Shown here: in pieces, positions 36,707-49,300 of the stretch
Layout of the letters: every line of letters starts with the position of its first letter
Position numbering within the stretch: position 1 is the stretch's first letter
Source of the DNA: Ascidia mentula
Lineage: Eukaryota > Chordata > Ascidiacea > Phlebobranchia > Ascidiidae
Assembly (NCBI GenBank): GCA_947561715.1
Contig: OX387199.1
Coordinates: 22,263,001-22,327,000, forward strand
Direction: 5' to 3'
DNA: 64,000 bases
Notes under the pieces: generated by a model
Told to the model about the DNA's origin: nothing
Database searches by the model: none
Seen by the model: only the letters and a program-made list of their open reading frames with translations
Position numbers and translations under genes: made by a program

Positions 36707-36725
36707 TTACTCCCCCCCAGAAGCG
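36707..36725 (-). other. Polypurine tract of the gypsy element
   Basis: On the coding strand CTGGGGGGGAGTAA lies directly against the 3' LTR, as expected for the plus-strand primer. Confidence 0.65.
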
Positions 36726-37459
36726 GGTTTTGCACTTTTTGGAGGTCGGCCTCTTTTTTTAGGCTTTGGTGTAAGAACTGGCTGTGTTGCATCAATAAAG
36801 GCCGGCTTAAGGCGATCAATGGAGACTGTTTGCCGGGTTCCAGAAATATCTAACACAAAATATTTGTCGTTGCGCGTTACAACATGAAAAGGTCCCTGAT
36901 ATGGTGAATTTAAAGGAGGACGGTACCCATCTTTCCGAACAAACACATACTTGCAAGTAAAAAGCAAATCAGGAACAAAAGTACGATAAGTTCGATGGCG
37001 GGACATTGGTACAGGTAGAACACGGGAAACGGAACTGCGAAGCGTTTTAAGAAATTGCGAGGGTTCAACGGCAGTGGTGGCGTGCGGAATGCAATCACCC
37101 GGTACAGCGATCGGTTCGCCATATACCAGCTCAGCGCTGGAGGGTTGAAGATCATCTTTCGGCATGGCCCTGATTCCCAGCAACACCCATGGCACCTCAT
37201 CTATCCAATTTGAAGAGTTGAGTCTGGCTATTAAGGAACTTTTTAAGTGTCGGTGAAAACGTTCCACAAGACCATTTGCCTGAGGGCGGAAAGCTGTTGT
37301 GCAGTTGCGCTTAATACCAATAACGTTTGTAACAATCGCCCACAGATGCGATGTAAATTGCGAACCTCTATCCGAGGTAACTTGAGATGGAACGCCAAAT
37401 CGGGCTATCCAATGGTGGATAAGAGCACGTGCGCAAGTTTCTGTGGTAGCATCAGGCAT
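36707..37459 (-). pseudogene. Integrase, core 3' part and C-terminal domain (gypsy pol)
   Basis: A 250-aa open frame. It has the end of the integrase catalytic core (TSDRGSQF, then VERFHRHLKSSL) and a GPY/F-type C-terminal module (SPYQGPFHVV ... DRLKPAF), then a basic tail (PKKRGRPP). The frame is offset from the preceding segment by a break near 37455. Role in an intact element: insertion of the cDNA into the host chromosome. Confidence 0.85.
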
Positions 37460-37983
37460 ATAGGTATAGCCTCAGGCCACCTAGTAAACCGATCAACGAT
37501 TGTGAATAAGTATTTGTTACCTTGGCATTGTGGAAGAGGCCCCACAATGTCAACGTTGATGTGTTGAAAACGGCTTGCAGCTGTAGGATAATGCTTCAAT
37601 GGTGTACGCGTGTGTCTGCCAACTTTTGCCTTCTGGCAAGCATTGCACTGTTGAGCCCATGTGCGAACTTGCTTATTCATGCCATGCCAGACAAATTTAC
37701 TTGATACCAGCTTCTGTGTGGTTCGAACAGAAGGATGCGCCAGCCCGTGAATCACGTCGAATACACGACGTTGCCATGGTTGTGGAATGATTGGTCGAGG
37801 GGAACCGCTTGACATGTCACATAAGAGCGTTAAATCGGGTTCAAACTTTATGTCTTGAAGCTTTAACTTGGTAAGCGCTGTGCGGTATGCTTGTACTTCT
37901 TGGCTTTGTTGAGCAGCAGCGAGGGTGTTGTAATCAAGGTCAATATGTGCTTGGTCTGCAGAGGCAATGTACGACCGGGACAA
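37405..37983 (-). pseudogene. Integrase zinc-binding domain and core 5' part (gypsy pol)
   Basis: A 192-aa open frame with the HHCC zinc-binding domain (H...H in VIHGLAHPSVRTT and C..C in CNACQKAK) and the first catalytic Asp (NVDIVGPLP). The family frame ends at WPEAIP, after which about 17 unrelated residues run to a stop. The next segment overlaps in another frame, marking a small frameshift near 37455. Confidence 0.85.
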
Positions 37984-38067
37984 TGCATCTGCAACAACAT
38001 TTTGTTTTCCCTCGATGTGTCTAACATCCGTTGTAAATTCGGATATAGCAGTTAAATGGCGTTGCTG

Positions 38068-39789
38068 TCAAGCAGAAAGAGGTTCTGACTGCTTATTCAG
38101 AGCGAATGTTAAAGGCTTGTGATCAGTGTACGCGGTGAACGTTCGACCTTCAAGAAAATAGCGAAAGTGGCGAACAGAAAGGTGCAACGCCAAGAGTTCA
38201 CGATCAAAAGTGCTGTACTTTGTTTCTTCGGGTCGCAGATGCTTGCTGAAGAAAGCCAACGGCTTCCAAATTCCATTGATTTGCTGCCCCAATACCGCGC
38301 CAATAGCTTTATCCGACGCATCGATGGTTAATGCCGTTGGAGCCCGTGGTTGCGGATGGCACAAAACGGTTGCACGTTGCAGAGCCATTTTTGCGTTTTC
38401 AAAGGAGGCATTTAATTCAGGTGTCCACTGCAGCTGTAAATTTTTACCAGAAAATTGTTTATAGATTGGGGACATGATTTTAGCAGCTGCAGGAATGAAG
38501 CGATGATAAAAATTAATCATACCAGCAAACTCTTGTAGGCCCTTAATCGTAGTTGGGGGCGGAAAACGTTGAATGGCTAAAACTTTGTCAGGAAGTGGCT
38601 GAGCACCGTTGCAATCAATTCGATGTCCCAGAAAATCAATTTGCGTTTTTCCGAAAACGCATTTATTCACGTTAAGGACAAGGCCATTGTCTGCAAGTCG
38701 TTGAAAAAGTTGTTTGAGATGTGTGCGGTGAACCTTTAACGAGGAACTCGCAACCAGTATATCATCTAGGCAAACAAAGGTAAAATCCAATGATTGACAA
38801 ACAGAATCCATAAGTCTTTGAAAAGCTTGAGCAGCGTTCTTTAATCCAAAAGGCATGCGAAGGAACTCAAATAAACCAAAGGGGGTGATGACGGCTGTCT
38901 TTGGAATGTCGGTTTTAGCAACTGGCACCTGGTGGTATCCGCGCACTAAATCAATTTTTGAAAACACTTTTGCTCCATCAAGCCGAGAACTAAAGTCCTG
39001 AATGTGCTGTATATTGTAACGGTCTGGTATTGAGGCAGCATTCAGACGGCGATAATCACCACACGGTCGCCAATCACCGGAGGATTTCGGCACCATATGT
39101 AATGGTGATGCCCATGGACTGGAAGATCTGCGAATAATACCCAGTTGCAACATTTTAGAAAACTCGCGTTTTGCTATTTGCAATTTTTCTGGCGACAAGC
39201 GTCGTGCTTTTGCGTGAACTGGTGGACCGTCAGTTGGAATATAATGTTCTACCTGATGTTTTGGCGTTGCTGCGGAGAACTTGGGAGTAGTTATGGAAGG
39301 AAACTGCGTTAGCAATCGTGCGTAAATGTTGTTACTTGTCGAAAGTGCGTTGAGTTGCATTGGTGAGTGATTGGTACAATGAAGTGGTGCACTCGCAAAG
39401 GAACGAGCGTTTAACAAGCATTTGTGCCTCAGGTCGACAAGCAAGGAATTTGCACGCAGGAAATCTGCTCCGAGAAGCGGCCTGGGAACGTGGGCTAAAA
39501 CAAACTTCCAAGAAAACTTGCCGGCTACTAAATCGAGCGAAATTGTTTTTGTTCCAAATGTTTTAATGGCGCTCCCATTAGCGGCTATAAGCTTGAAGTC
39601 GTTGCATTGACGCAAGCGTTCCCTGCTGGAAGCCGGATAAACGCTAACTTCTGCTCCAGTGTCGATCAAAAATTGTTGTTGTGAATTACTGTCCCATAGA
39701 AAAAACAAATTATTGTGAACGCCGGCCGCTGCTGCAGTTAACAACGGCCGGCCTTTAAGTTTTCCTGATAAGCACAAGGTTGCTGGCAT
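38068..39789 (-). pseudogene. Protease, reverse transcriptase and RNase H (gypsy pol)
   Basis: A 573-codon open frame. The protease active site DTGAEV is at about residue 43. RT shows the usual blocks: [40 protein letters not shown], and the catalytic box as CLDD where gypsy elements usually have YxDD. RNase H has TIDASD, DRELLAL and YTDHKPL. It ends at an in-frame TGA (38068-38070) where related elements read on through the RNase H tail into integrase. Its start is out of frame with the end of gag. Confidence 0.88.
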
Positions 39790-40417
39790 TTAAGGGCACG
39801 GTCGCCAAAGCGTTGTTGATAAAAACAGAAACCGTTCTTACGTGATTGCTGCGCAGGTCTTGCTGAAGGCATCTCACGCTTGCGGACTTTTGAAACGAAA
39901 AATTGTTCGCTGTTTCTTGCCTTCCAAAGTACGTCACGTCGGCACGTTGTGCTAATTGCCTTGGTTCGACCAACGTCTCTTTTGTCAACACGAGCCGAAT
40001 TTCTTCTGGCAAGGTTCGAAGAAAAATGTAGTGAAACAAAAAACATGGCTTATGACCGGCCATCAGGGACAACATTTCATCCATGAGCTGCGATGGTGAT
40101 CGGTCTCCAACCTCGGTAATGTTAAGCAATCGTGCAGCTCTTTCATACTCCGTAAGTCCAAATGTTCTAAGCAAGCGTTCCTTGATTGCTGCGTATTTGT
40201 TCTGCTCAGGCGGACTTTCAAGTAGATCCAAAAGACGGCTTGCTGTTAGTTGGTCCAATGCTGACACCACATAATAATACTGCGTTCTATCGCAAGATAT
40301 TTTGCGTAGCGTAAATTGTGCTTCGGTTTGTTGAAACCACACTCGGGGTTGTTCAGTCCAGAACGTGGGTAGTTTCAAAGAAACAGCAGTGTGTAGTACT
40401 TCTTCTTGATCCTGCAT
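39738..40417 (-). pseudogene. Gag-like polyprotein with zinc knuckle (gypsy), frameshifted
   Basis: The first frame (39755-40417) carries a capsid-like region (FWTEQPRVWFQQTEAQF, then LRTLPEEIRLVL), typical of Mag-like gypsy Gag. Near 39890 the family sequence moves to another frame, which carries the zinc-knuckle-like block [18 protein letters not shown] and ends at 39738. The position that is usually His in this block is Gln. Start chosen at MQDQEEV, just inside the 5' LTR. Confidence 0.8.
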
Positions 40418-40441
40418 TGTCCAAGAAATATCGTTTCTTGA

Positions 40442-40459
40442 CGCTCGGGGTCACCAAAA
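40442..40459 (-). other. Primer-binding site candidate of the gypsy element
   Basis: On the coding strand TTTTGGTGACCCCGAGCG directly follows the 5' LTR. A TGG start is typical for pairing with a tRNA 3' end. The tRNA was not identified. Confidence 0.6.
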
Positions 40460-40612
40460 TGTGGTGTGCTTGCTCTTTATTCATAGTCAATAGAATGATG
40501 CGAACATGGCGTGACACATGACACGTGAGAGAAACGCACGAAAAAGGCAACACGCACAGAAACCAACGCAAACCCGCGAATGCACATCCATACAACATAA
40601 TATGTCGCTACA
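40460..40612 (-). repeat. 5' LTR of the gypsy element
   Basis: 153 bp, the same ends as the other LTR. It differs by about six substitutions and a 2-bp insertion. Confidence 0.9.
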
Positions 40613-40814
40613 ACCTGGTAGTTATCGTTCGCGAAAACAGCGAAAATGTAAAGAGCATTCTAACAGTGTGAGGCCACCATACAAACCCCGATAATCATTT
40701 TAAATGCGAACGCAACGCAGTGAGGTTGACAATCAAACTCAGCCATTCATCAAAACGTAAATGTTTGCTATGGGAAATCCCCCCATGTGTTCCCAGGTTT
40801 AGCGCCTTGGCGAC

Positions 40815-41441
40815 CAAGGGTTTCCAAATCTTTTCGTGAACATGTTTTTTCTCGGACCCCTAATCTTACGTCAGATCAATTTTTCCCATGTAATCATTAT
40901 AAAATACTATAACAATATCAACAGTAACGAAACATGTTTATTTACGGAGCCATATTGTGCCAGACAAATATATCGTCCAGACTCTTCAATCCAAGTCTAC
41001 GCATAGTCTGGACTCGGCACACAATTTAGTTTGGGGTAATCACACAATCACCTGTAGTTTCACTCCACAAAACTGCAAATACGACCTTAACCTTATCAGA
41101 GTATGTCACCGGCAATAAGTGTAAATTCCTACGTCATAGACGCGTAGTAAAATAAACAATTGTGAACAACGTTGAAATCGTCAGATACAAAGATAGTATA
41201 AATTATTAAACGTGTCGTATCAGTCTTTATTCGTAAAGATTTAAAGATAGTGTAAGAACTATTCAAAAGTGGAGTAATTGTCCACTATACGTATTGTACA
41301 GCTCATAAAACCACTTAAGTTATAAAATATTGCAGTTAATGCTGCTCCAGCACTGTAGGAAACGTATCAGTTGTTTTTTAATATCTTTACAGACCCCCGT
41401 GCACCCGCAGGGTTCCGCGGACCCCAGTTTGAGAACCCCTG
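40815..41441. mobile_element. hAT-like MITE 2 (D-E spacer)
   Basis: Same 627-bp element and ends as 27687-28313, carried along by the unit duplication. Confidence 0.65.
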
Positions 41442-42324
41442 CCTTAGCCTATCATTGTTGAGTTTTGAGTCAATACCACTTTATTTCATGTAGATAACTG
41501 TTCACTGTTCTTGCCTATAATATCTAGCATAATAGCACAGTAATGTAATTCTATAGCCGATCTAACAACTGAACTGCATCAGACTGAGACCAACGACTTG
41601 AAGTAAGCCTAACAGTAGAGTCTCCAGCGCAAACTTTCATGTGTGCATGCATTGACTGATGCTCACATGTATTTTTTCACTTCTGATTCTCACTACATTA
41701 TGATTACTTTAATTTTTTATCTCTGGGTAAAGCTAGGTGGTAAAGGTTGTCTTGCCAGCTGAAGGATTGTTTAAGACGATAGCTTACAATGTTAACAAAA
41801 TTTGTTCCGAACAAATATGTCCACGTTGTTTGTCTAAATGTAGCGAATAGGTCCAAAGTTACGCCCTCCTTGCAACCGTTTAAAACCGAATTGCAAATTC
41901 AAATATCGCAGATCTTATTAGTTTTATTAGAGACAAACCGGTGCCATTTTCCGTGCGCTGCATTTGCAAAAATCTTTCGAGTTTGTGAAGTAAATGTTTG
42001 TTTTTTCTGCGTATGAAAGCTTAAACAAACTTATTTCAAAACCTTCAATTGTTTGAAATGCAACAAAAGACCAAAACAGAAACATGTTTTCCTGTTTTCC
42101 TTTTTTGCACTATAACAGGGTTAAGTATGCAACAGTGTTCACAACCAAAAAATGTCCAATAAATGAAATGTTTCAAAAGCAACTGTTTGTCGTTGAAAAA
42201 ATTTGAAGGAAGTACTTTTGTAAAAAGTGTCGATGTATTTTTGCGATGTAACGCGAAACGCAAGCGATGCCCACGTGTGGACCAAGCAGTGAGAAACTTC
42301 AGGATGTGATGACATTTTCATGGC

Positions 42325-42590
42325 CGTGGATTGGGCGACATTTGCAAGAAATCTCATGCGATTAAACTTTCTGCATTGGCAGAGACAAACTGTTTCCGGC
42401 TTAATGTCACAAAAACAACGTTCGAGGACAGGCAGTCGCACGACCTGGATGAGAACCAAGTGTGGAAGAAGAAGTCAAAACTCCTTGCCTGATATTTGCT
42501 CTTGTATCGTTCAAATCGCAAACGTTTCAGTGAAAGCTTTGTTGATGAAAACAAACTCGTTACGCCAACGGAACTTGACAAACAACATAT
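42325..42590 (+). repeat. Dispersed intergenic repeat, copy 5
   Basis: Nearly identical to 29125-29390, in the same place in the unit. Confidence 0.65.
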
Positions 42591-43297
42591 ATATTGGTAT
42601 TGATGCGAATCTCGGTATATGTTTGTATTGGAATGATTGAATACAATCCTATTCTGATTTCACGCATCCTAACCCTGACGTCAGGATGCTGTTGGTAAAG
42701 ATTATTGCTAAGATAACTTTGGTTTAAATTGGAGTCCGTCCAATAAACGTTTATAGTGCAGACTCAAGTCATATGATACGGAAAATTATAGGAAAACAAA
42801 GTAAACTAATTCAAACGATAAATACATGCTCAAGTTCTCAAATATATGTTATGAAAATTTGGGAATTTTGAAAAACTTTTGTACTTGGTAGTAAGCACCA
42901 ACAAAAAACGTAACAGATAATCTTCAAATGACCTTTGATTCATATGCTGTTGGTTTCCACACAATCGAGACTTAATAGTCACAGTAAAAACTCATACCAA
43001 AGCTAAGTATCTGCCTAACGCGATAGTTGCAGTTAGTTCCCCAGTTTCAATGCATGAACGTATATTTAAATTTCGGTGCTTGGTACTTTTATTGTTGGAC
43101 AATTTGTGTTTTATCAAAATTCAAAACAATTCCAGTAAATAATAAAATTATTGATGTTTCTGAGCGCCCAACATTTTCCTGTTATTTGTAGCAGTTTGCA
43201 AGCTGTGATAAACTTTCAATAAACGCCAACACGTTTTGTACCGAGACTTTTGCAAATCGTTCCCCGGAAATCTGGCATTGCCAACGAACGTGATGAA

Positions 43298-43306
43298 TAT
43301 GTAAAG
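43298..43306 (+). promoter_or_regulatory. TATA-like element of gene E
   Basis: TATGTAAAG 59 bp upstream of the ATG, in a promoter block shared with D and F. Confidence 0.4.
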
Positions 43307-43364
43307 AGCCCACAACGGCAGCTAATCACATTCTGCGTTTGTCTGCACGAGATCTACAACGAAA

Positions 43365-46300
43365 ATGATGAAGCTTCTTGCAGTCCTCGTTCTGGCAACG
43401 ATTTTTAGTAGAGGTATGTGTTGTTGTTTTCATTATTAAATTTTATTTTTTTGAAGCAAGTTTACATTTTGGTGATAAGTTAGCGCCGATAATTTGTAAC
43501 AAACTTGTACAATAAAGGATATTTTAGAAAGCATTTTTTTTCCAAAGGTGAAAATTAATTTGTAGAAGTAATCTTGCCACAATAGACTTCAAAATTTAAA
43601 AAAAAATTACTATTTTTTTATTCACAGTGGGGATATCGACAAATGGTGAAAGTTTCACACAACTAACTTAGAACCGCAACCAAAACGCCTGCAAAAAAAG
43701 TTAAAGATTAGTCAACTAAGTGCGCTATAAATATTTAAAAAAGCGTCCTTTTCGGAAGCCTTGTGTGACGCTGGTCCAATTAGAAAAAAACAAAATGGCT
43801 TCCGGGAGGCAGCACATAAGCTAACTTGCCTAAATTTGTCGCGAGTACCAGGAATGTTGAAACAGTTAAAAATCTAAAGGAGGTATTTATAGTAAATCCC
43901 GAAAAAATATTCGATTCAAAGAAATGGCAATAAATTAATTTACTTTAAGACTTTACATTAAATGTTTTTGATAATCTCATTACTGACATAAAAGCCATTC
44001 GCCGTCATCGGTTTGTTGCGTTAAAATACTTTTTTTACTTATAATTACAAAGTGTGCCAAAGTTAAATTAATCATGAGGGCAAAATTCTAATGATATATA
44101 TGTGTTATTAAGTTGTTTGTGCGAAATAATTAACACATGATATAAAGGAAAGTTTTGAATCGCTTGCCTCGAAAGATCACACAGCTCCTCTCAACATTTG
44201 CAGCATTCTGATAAGAAACAGACTTGCTCCAAGTGCTGAAAACATTAACATATTTTTTTAGTAAAAACGTTTCGGCAAAAACTTGTTCCATCATCAGCTT
44301 AAAGAAGCGTGGTTGGTCCAGCTCCACGGTCAAACAGATCGGACCTGATCTACGTCACAGATCGCATTGTTACGAACAATTGCTTTGCTTTGAATCAGAT
44401 TTCTGACTATAGTTTACTTTCAGGTGAAGGCCAAACTTGCGGAGGTGAACTGACAGCAACCGCTTCGTTAAAGACATTCACAACTCCCAACCATCCGTAC
44501 TCTTACACCAACAACCTAAATTGTGTCTGGATCATATCGAGTCAAATCGAAGGAGCTCAAATTGAAGCACAATTTGGGAAAATCGATACTGAAGCCGGCG
44601 GTGATTTTGTCAGGGTAAATCACTCCCCCGAAACAATGTTACTTTCAGGGATAAATTTCATTTTGCATGAAGTCACAACCAAGGAAAATTTATTTATCGG
44701 TCATGGGGGTTCACCCTGATTTAATCTGACCCACGCGGACGACGTATTCCAAATTACAGTTTCTTGAGTCGGTGAAGCGATTTTTTGGTGCCTTCATTAT
44801 CACCTTAAAATTTTCGACAACCTGTTAACAGTAACGCAGTCTAAATGACTCTTTATAAGGTTGCCGACCTATGGTATAAGATCACTGATTTTATTCTGCA
44901 TTATAAGGTTATTAGATATTACCCAGCGTTGTAGCAACGTTGATACAGCAGTAAAATGTATCCGACTGTGTGCTGTAGGTTCGTGATGGGGACAACGCCG
45001 AGGCCCAAGTGCTTCTTGTACCTCTGACCGGACAAATCAACACAACCTTCAACTTCGTATCTTCCTTCGGCTCTCTCTACATCACCTTCACATCCGACGA
45101 ATCGATTGTAGGAACCGGTTTCAGTGTACAATATCGAATCAGTAAGTTGTAAAAGTTTAAACAGAAACGGAGTGTCACAATGGAATGAAACACAAAAAGT
45201 GTCAAAAATAACTGAAACACAAAAAGTGTCAAAAATAACTGAAACACAAAAAGTGTCAAAATTAAACGTCTCACCCTCGGTGGATTCATTTGAACCAGGA
45301 ACAAAAATTACTTTTTAAACCAAGAAGGAAATCACTTTTTAATTTGAAAATCTTTTTAAAAAAGTCTCTCTGGTACAGTGGTTCTTAACCGGTGGGAAAT
45401 TAGACGGCACTAAAATATACAAATGTGTTTAGAAAAGAAAATATCATGTTCTGTATTCACTGTGTGTCGCACAATTATTGGCAACTGGTCATGTCATGCG
45501 ACCGAAAAAGTTTGAAAAGAGGAAAACAGATATAGCGAAAATGCAATAATTAAAAAAAAAAGGTTAAAAAATTAAATCTTAGTGGGAAATGAGGATTCCG
45601 TTTAAAATGAAGTCGGAAATGAGATAAAAAAGGTTAAGAACCACTGTTCTAGTAAATATACCTGAAGCATCCTCAGGGTCATGTCTAAGAACCTTGTTTA
45701 AGGTTTGAACTTGAGACGCCAACCCTATAACTAATGTTATATATTCCACAGTTCCGGACCTAACCAGCTGTGGAGGCTCCCATACTCTCAACACGGTCGG
45801 GGTTCGAACCTTCAGTTCCCCGGGATATCCATCGAAATACCCGAACAATCGCTACTGCGAGTGGAAGTTCACCGCACCTCCAGGCATGCAAGTCCAAATC
45901 ACAATATATAATCACCAACTGGAGACATGCTGTGACAGTGTTACAGTAAGCTTTAAAATATGACAACATCAATACATGTTTTATGGGGTTGATGGGTTCT
46001 TAAGAGTGGATGGAATGCTTTAAGTGATGCTTTTTCTTATATTTGTCTTAGACACAAAACTGATTGATTTTAACGAGGAAATATAAGTTTCTTGTGGTAC
46101 GGAGGGCTTAAAAACATATGCACACCAAATAAAAGCAGTTGATGCAAAAATTTAAGATTAAAATAGCCACACGTACTGCATGGGCAAGCGCACAATATTG
46201 CTATTTAACTACTCCGGTACTTCGTACATAGTCACATAAGAGACCGACTACAAAGCCACCGCACAGTAGAACAACCTCTGTCTGTATAGAGTTAGCCGAC

Positions 46301-49300
46301 ATGACCGTTGTTAGTCACCAGCTGCACCAGCTGCACCGATGATACCTATATAATGTCAACTCACCAGTCACTTGTGCAGTGGCCTTTTATGCAGCTCACT
46401 TAAAACATTGCATCACATTGGATTTTTTGAAATTTATTTGCTGCCTGGGCACCAGTTATGTCGAAGTATTTTCGTCAATTATATGCTTTGCGTTATACAT
46501 GAATCATGCTGACGAGGCAAACATCGTAAGTTATATGGTTTTTAGGTGAGAGACGGTTCGCAAATGACTTCCAAGCTTATCGGATACGTGTTCGGACAAA
46601 GTCTCAAAGATCTTATTTACCGATCGTCAACAGGAGTGCTGGTGGTGAGATTTAGGTCGGACACAACCGCAAACTACATTGGCTTTATAGCAAGCGCTAA
46701 AGCAGGTGGGTGGAAATATAGATTGAATTACATAATCGCATGCTTTCAATATGCTTTTTGAATAAAATATTTCAATGGCTTAGAAACAATTGAGAAGAAA
46801 TTATATTATCTAAAAACCTCGTTTTTAACATTGTTTATTATTTTATGACCACAAGTTGTTACTTGAATAAGAACTGATGGTGTTTTTTCCAGCGAAACAT
46901 CTATTCATAAAATCAACTGCGTTTAGATACGAGGTCTTTAATATTGTAGTTTTTAACGTGAAGTCAGATTTAATCTTGGGGAAAAAACCTTAATTATTGA
47001 TACATTAGACAGAACGTACAATGCTTTCCATGTGGTAACGATTAGATTTATGTGATCTTGGTTTCTATATGATAAATCAGACACAAAAATTTGATGTCAA
47101 ACTAGAAAGTAAACTATAATATCCTATGAGGTTTTCAACATGATACCACTGATGTTGTTGGTGAGACAGTATAAGCCTTTGCATTAACACTGTTCCTGTA
47201 TTTCAGTGATCATTCCTCCAGGATTGCTACCAATTCCAGCTCTTCCATACAACATGAGTATGATTTTCAATATTTTACAGCGTTACTCAAAGTAAAAGTA
47301 GGGCGGCCAGTTTTATCAGCCCCTGTCCAGATAGCGCTTTACTAACTATATTTTCTATCATTTAATTTTTCTTTATTTTGCCACGCCGGGATTTGAACCT
47401 CGAATATCCTGGCCACAAATCCCGATCAAGTTTACTTCATGGTATCTCGTATACCGGGCGCGTGACTTTGCCAATGCAATTCCAGAAAGCTCGGAGAGTC
47501 TCACCACGCCAGCTAACGGTCACGGCAGCTTCACTTCACCGGAATTCCCCAACACCCACCCAGCCGGTGTTAGTTGTTCGTGGGTGATCCGTTCACCTCC
47601 AGGAACACAAGTCCACGTGTGGTTCGGTTACATTGATACCGAGACATGCTGTGACTGGATAAAGGTAACTCGTACTTATTCAAATAAGTTCAATCTTGCT
47701 CGCCGACCGATTGTTGCGAATGTACTTCTCAACTGACACCACATATTCGCTTTGCATTCAGCACAACACAGAGAAACAATTATGCTACATCCGAATTTGT
47801 ATGAAAAAAAATATATTACATATCAATGCAATACGATTTAAGTTACTCCAGTAAGGTATCCTAAGCCGTTTGTTTGACTAGAAGAAAGATTTAGCATTCC
47901 ATACAGGTGTTGCTTAAAACATATTTTACTCAGTTACTAAGTTGCCCATAAAGCTTCCAGGAGATTGCGAAAACACAAACTTTCATTTGCATAACGACTT
48001 TTTTGAAACCACAACCATAAAAGTGCTTGTGGTATTTTAACCTTTTTACGGTTTTAATTGAAAACTTCTCGTGTCCAGGTCCGGGACGGAAGCGAACCGA
48101 CTTCCACCAAACTCGGCCTCGTGAGTGGCTCAAAGAATCGTTTCTATAGTTACGTGTCGACCAGCAACGTGGTTCGGGTCGAGTTCGACAGCGACAGCAC
48201 CGTTAACAAGCGTGGCTTCAGGGCTTACTACGAAGTGCACAGACCAGGAGGTAAATTGGATTTTAGTGATTTCCAACTTTCACGAACCGGCGACGAACTG
48301 ATCCCCATCTAACTGTTATACCAAGGCACCCAAAAAAGTGTGACCTATTACGAAGATATTTGTAGTTTTGACCGCATTTTTGGAGGCAGATTCGCAAACC
48401 TGCTACGATAAATTAGTTCTACTTCCACTTTAACCGCCAAAAAGCCCGCGCAGTTTATTGTGAAAATAAAATTCGTCTATAGGCCTTTAATCAAGTTTGT
48501 GACAATCCAACAACAACGCACCTGCGTCGCGTCGTAACCTCTGGATTAGCGAATAACAAATAACAATTTATTCTTTGTCACGAGTTTTTATGACAAAAAC
48601 AGAAAATCCTTTGAGAGTTAAAAAACTATAAATCGAAAAAAAAAAAAAACAGAAAAGCCAAAGTTAATATGCTGAACATTTTCTGGCGGATTGTTTCTGA
48701 GCACAGCCATGTTTGAAACGTCCACCAAAACCGTCCAGTGCACAAGCGTTAAATTAAACTGAAATAACATCAGTTCATATGTTACGGCCACATGTGTCGC
48801 AAAAATTAACATAATTTACGAAGCTCCTACTTCGCCAATCTTTTACCGGTGAGGGTAAAATTTCCTTGAATGTTGCTTCTCGGTCAGGTTTCCTCACAGG
48901 AATATGGGTCGAACACTCGACAAACAAACATTTATATTTTCAGCTCTCGCATCCGAATCGAGCACTTACGAACTTACAGCGACACCAAGTGTGCAATACT
49001 TCTCGTCTCCTGGTTTCCCCGACATGAGTTACCCAGTTTCGGTAAAGTTGTCATGGACTATTCGGGCTCCATTTGGAACCAAAGTTCAAATCGGCTTTTT
49101 GGCGCTGAGCGTTGAGCGTCGCTGGGATTGGATCCGGGTAATTTCAAATCGTTTTTTTTCGATTACTTCCGCACGAAATAATATTTTTCGTGATGCAGAA
49201 AATACTTAAATATCTGTTATGAAACGCAGTATGAAATGTAATCGCATGATTGACAGGATCTCCCCAATGTGCAGGTCCTTCCTTGGCGATCACAGCTATC

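Larger units (their letters stand above)
36556..40612 (-). mobile_element. Ty3/gypsy LTR retrotransposon, defective
   Basis: Complete 4057-bp element on the minus strand: two LTRs, gag-like region, then protease, reverse transcriptase, RNase H and integrase in Ty3/gypsy order. A 4-bp target duplication ACCT flanks it (36552-36555 and 40613-40616). Reading frames are broken in gag, between gag and pol, at the end of RNase H, and inside integrase, so it cannot now make its full set of proteins. No envelope-like frame is present. LTR differences are few (about six substitutions and one 2-bp indel by eye), suggesting fairly recent insertion. Confidence 0.93.
40613..43364. other. Intergenic between gypsy element and gene E
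   Basis: It continues the 3' flank of gene D interrupted by the gypsy element, and matches 27489-30167 closely. It contains MITE 2 (40815-41441), the dispersed repeat (42325-42590) and the E promoter region. No gene is seen. Confidence 0.7.

Noticed and set aside
36556..40612. Endogenous retrovirus with an envelope gene
   Set aside because: No frame lies between integrase and the 3' LTR, and the integrase tail runs up to the polypurine tract. It is an LTR retrotransposon.
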